Origin: Balneolia bacterium
Lineage (GTDB): Bacteria; Bacteroidota; Rhodothermia; Balneolales; Cyclonatronaceae
DNA: 37,434 bases
Assembly: GCA_022565795.1 (NCBI GenBank)
Contig: JAIUMA010000030.1
Location: 1 to 37,434, forward strand
Direction of reading: 5' to 3'
The position numbers and the translations under genes were made by a program. Within the stretch, counting starts at the first letter, position 1, and each line of letters begins with the position of its first letter. The notes beneath the pieces are model-generated. The model did not search any database and had not been told where the DNA came from. It was given only the letters and a program-made list of their open reading frames with translations. Below are positions 35,729-37,434 of the stretch, piece by piece.

Positions 35729-37327
35729 ATGCATAATTTTTCGATTACAATAGAGGGAGGATCGGTTTCTGAAGCGCTCCAGGAGCAGCTGGAAAAGCTT
35801 GGTTCGCTGGTCCGAGTTCGGACGCTCGAGGCCTCCGGGCAACCCGCATCCGACACCGTGCTGGAATTCGATTCCAATGCCTTTCGCAAAGACCTGCATT
35901 CGCTGCGGGAAGCAATAGCTCTAATCGCTTCGGAGTACGATGCGCACTTCAAAGCCGGCGAGAAAACCATATCGGCCAGCGCAATAACCGATATCTTCGA
36001 CCGCGTACTCAGGCAGGAGCAGCAAATAATTGAAGAGCGTCAGCGTAACGATCTTCGCCCCGACGGATGGGGTTATTCCGCGCTTGATGCCATCACACGC
36101 TACCTTCCCGAACACCGCGAAGACCTGTTTTATGATGCGTTTTGGTTTCAGTTCGGCACCTTTGTTTCCGATGGGGTCTGGAGCGTAGACAAGCATCAGA
36201 TTCTGGCTATTCTGAAACAGCAGGCCGAAGACAAACTGCTTCATCTCTGCCCCTCTTTCGATTTCTCCGTAACAGAAGGCATCATCTCTCGACTGCCTGA
36301 CAGCATCGATACGAACGACAACCCCAATTGGTCGGTCTGGTACGCCAAAGTTGTTGAAGGGTCGAGGGTGATGCGCAAACCGCGCGGCATTATTCACAAA
36401 CTGACGCGCATAAGCGGCCGCAGCGCCGATGGATCCGTTTCATCTTCAGCCAGTGAGGCCAATTCGTCTGCGGATGAATCAACAAACAAGCGCAAACGCA
36501 ACATCCCGAAGGTCAGCTTTGATGAGATAGGCGGAATCGACGGGGTTATAAGCCAGGTCCGTGAAGTGATTGAGCTGCCGCTGAAAAATCCGGACTTATT
36601 TCGCCATTTGGGAATAAAGCCGCACAAAGGCATGATGCTTTATGGTGAGCCTGGATGCGGCAAGACCATGGTCGCCAAGGCCATTGCGAACGAAGTTGAA
36701 GCCCACTTCATCTCTGTGAAAGGTCCGGAGCTTATTAACAAATATCAGGGAGCGAGTGAAGAAAACCTCCGCAAGCTGTTTGATGAAGCCCGCGATATGC
36801 AGCCGGCCATCATCTTTTTTGATGAAATTGATGCCGTGGGCCAGCGCCGCTCCGATGCCGAAACCCTGCGCACAGATGCACGCTTCGTCAATCAGCTGCT
36901 CTCTGTTATGGACGGCGTTGAAGATTACGGCCGGATTTGTGTGATTGGCGCCACAAATAGAATTGAGCTTATCGATCCGGCACTCTTGCGTCCGGGAAGA
37001 TTCGATTATCAGCTGGAGGTTAAAAAGCCCGATGCGGAAGGATGCCGCCGCATCTTTGAAATCGTTACAAAAGAAATGCCGCTTGATGAAGAAATCGACC
37101 GGGCTAATTTTGGCCGCGATCTTGTGGGGCGTACCGGAGCCGAGATTTCATTCATCGCCAGGGAGGCCGCTTACAACACCCTTCGCAGAACGCTTAACAC
37201 GGACAAAGAGTTTGATAAAGACAAGATAACATCATTCGATTACAGTAGTATGGAAATTTCCCTCGATGATCTCAATGCCGCTAAATCCAAGCTGACAGGA
37301 GGCCGGACAGCCAAGAAAAAAGTTTAG
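35729..37327 (+). CDS. Proteasome/Cdc48-like AAA ATPase with unique N-terminal domain
   Basis: This 532-aa protein has one classical AAA module (residues about 260-500). It contains Walker A GEPGCGKT (306-313), Walker B IIFFDEID (D365, E366), pore loop NKYQG with aromatic Y339, the sensor segment [17 protein letters not shown], and arginine-finger RPGRF. It most resembles the Rpt/PAN/Cdc48-type remodellers that thread substrates through a hexamer pore. Residues 1-230 form a helical N-domain I cannot match, followed by a Ser-rich linker (about 231-255). There is no transmembrane anchor and no protease domain, so it should unfold or remodel proteins rather than degrade them by itself. It lies 87 bp after the giant operon with no terminator between. 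Membership of that operon is plausible but unproven. Confidence 0.9.
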   Translation: MHNFSITIEGGSVSEALQEQLEKLGSLVRVRTLEASGQPASDTVLEFDSNAFRKDLHSLREAIALIASEYDAHFKAGEKTISASAITDIFDRVLRQEQQIIEERQRNDLRPDGWGYSALDAITRYLPEHREDLFYDAFWFQFGTFVSDGVWSVDKHQILAILKQQAEDKLLHLCPSFDFSVTEGIISRLPDSIDTNDNPNWSVWYAKVVEGSRVMRKPRGIIHKLTRISGRSADGSVSSSASEANSSADESTNKRKRNIPKVSFDEIGGIDGVISQVREVIELPLKNPDLFRHLGIKPHKGMMLYGEPGCGKTMVAKAIANEVEAHFISVKGPELINKYQGASEENLRKLFDEARDMQPAIIFFDEIDAVGQRRSDAETLRTDARFVNQLLSVMDGVEDYGRICVIGATNRIELIDPALLRPGRFDYQLEVKKPDAEGCRRIFEIVTKEMPLDEEIDRANFGRDLVGRTGAEISFIAREAAYNTLRRTLNTDKEFDKDKITSFDYSSMEISLDDLNAAKSKLTGGRTAKKKV

Positions 37328-37336
37328 TAAAGCCTA

Positions 37337-37367
37337 TTGCCTTCGGATTAAATTGTTCTTATATTTG
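37337..37367 (+). promoter_or_regulatory. Bacteroidetes-type promoter of the tRNA gene
   Basis: TTG at 37337-37339 is followed after 20 nt by TATATTTG (37360-37367), matching the TTG / TAnnTTTG consensus of the FCB-group housekeeping sigma factor. Transcription should start a few bases before the tRNA at 37380. Confidence 0.75.
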
Positions 37368-37379
37368 GGATCTTCAAGC

Positions 37380-37434
37380 GAATCGGTAGCTCAGTTGGTA
37401 GAGCATCGGCCTTTTAAGCCGCTGGTCGGGGGTT
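37380..37434 (+). tRNA. tRNA-Lys (anticodon UUU), 3' end outside the window
   Basis: The D-arm GCTCAGTTGGTAGAGC and the anticodon arm are clear. The loop CTTTTAA (37411-37417) gives anticodon TTT at 37413-37415, and the start of the T-arm (GGGGGTT) is seen at the right edge. The acceptor stem likely begins at G37380. The first anticodon-stem pair (27-43) looks like a T-C mismatch. Confidence 0.9.

Noticed and set aside
23809-37327. Extracellular contractile injection system, suggested by giant proteins next to an AAA ATPase
   Set aside because: No sheath, tube, baseplate, spike or LysM-type gene is present, and the first protein has a Tat signal, which does not fit cytoplasmically assembled tail-like particles.
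1-37434. CRISPR arrays, complete insertion sequences, integrases or prophage genes
   Set aside because: No regularly spaced repeats, transposase, recombinase or phage structural gene was found on either strand.

Overview
The window looks like a chromosomal segment from a Bacteroidota/Balneolota/Rhodothermota-type (FCB group) bacterium. The supporting signs are many outer-membrane beta-barrels of the PorV/FadL and PorT kinds, mostly weak or absent Shine-Dalgarno sequences, and a Bacteroidetes-style promoter (TTG-N20-TATATTTG) in front of the tRNA-Lys at the right edge. The phylum is inferred; no rRNA or marker phylogeny is available here. Left part (1-8.7 kb): an AT-rich edge carries a glycine-zipper, bacteriocin-like protein followed by a 57-aa two-helix membrane protein that could be its immunity protein. 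Ordinary single genes follow: an M20 peptidase lipoprotein, a GluR0-type potassium-selective ligand-gated receptor channel, a small membrane protein, a tandem-CBS protein, a secreted cupin, dihydrolipoyl dehydrogenase, a GNAT acetyltransferase and a Rof-like Rho-binding protein. Middle part (8.9-18.9 kb): a decay-prone accessory region. It holds a propeller-type lipoprotein pseudogene with two frameshifts and a stop, a 5'-truncated ice-binding (DUF3494) gene fused to an unidentified gene tail, and a run of surface/stress genes (degenerate DUF892, Big_5 domain, YflT-like glycine-zipper protein, DUF2383-like bundle, and a Big_5-DUF3494 ice-binding protein with acidic insertions). Two convergent DoxX-like genes follow, then a FadL/PorV-like barrel upstream of a PorT-like barrel gene interrupted by an in-frame TAA. 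Right part (19-37.4 kb): a YfcC-family carrier and a 971-aa metalloprotease/TolB-propeller/barrel protein precede the most unusual unit in the window. That unit is a tightly packed operon encoding a 1,717-aa Tat-exported coiled-coil protein, a 1,392-aa protein with no export signal, a 618-aa outer-membrane barrel and a 202-aa secreted beta-rich protein. A proteasome/Cdc48-like AAA ATPase lies 87 bp downstream on the same strand, followed by a partial tRNA-Lys(UUU). The operon reads like an envelope-spanning assembly of unknown function, in which the signal-less protein might leave the cytoplasm bound to its Tat-targeted partner. That mechanism is a hypothesis, not something the sequence proves.
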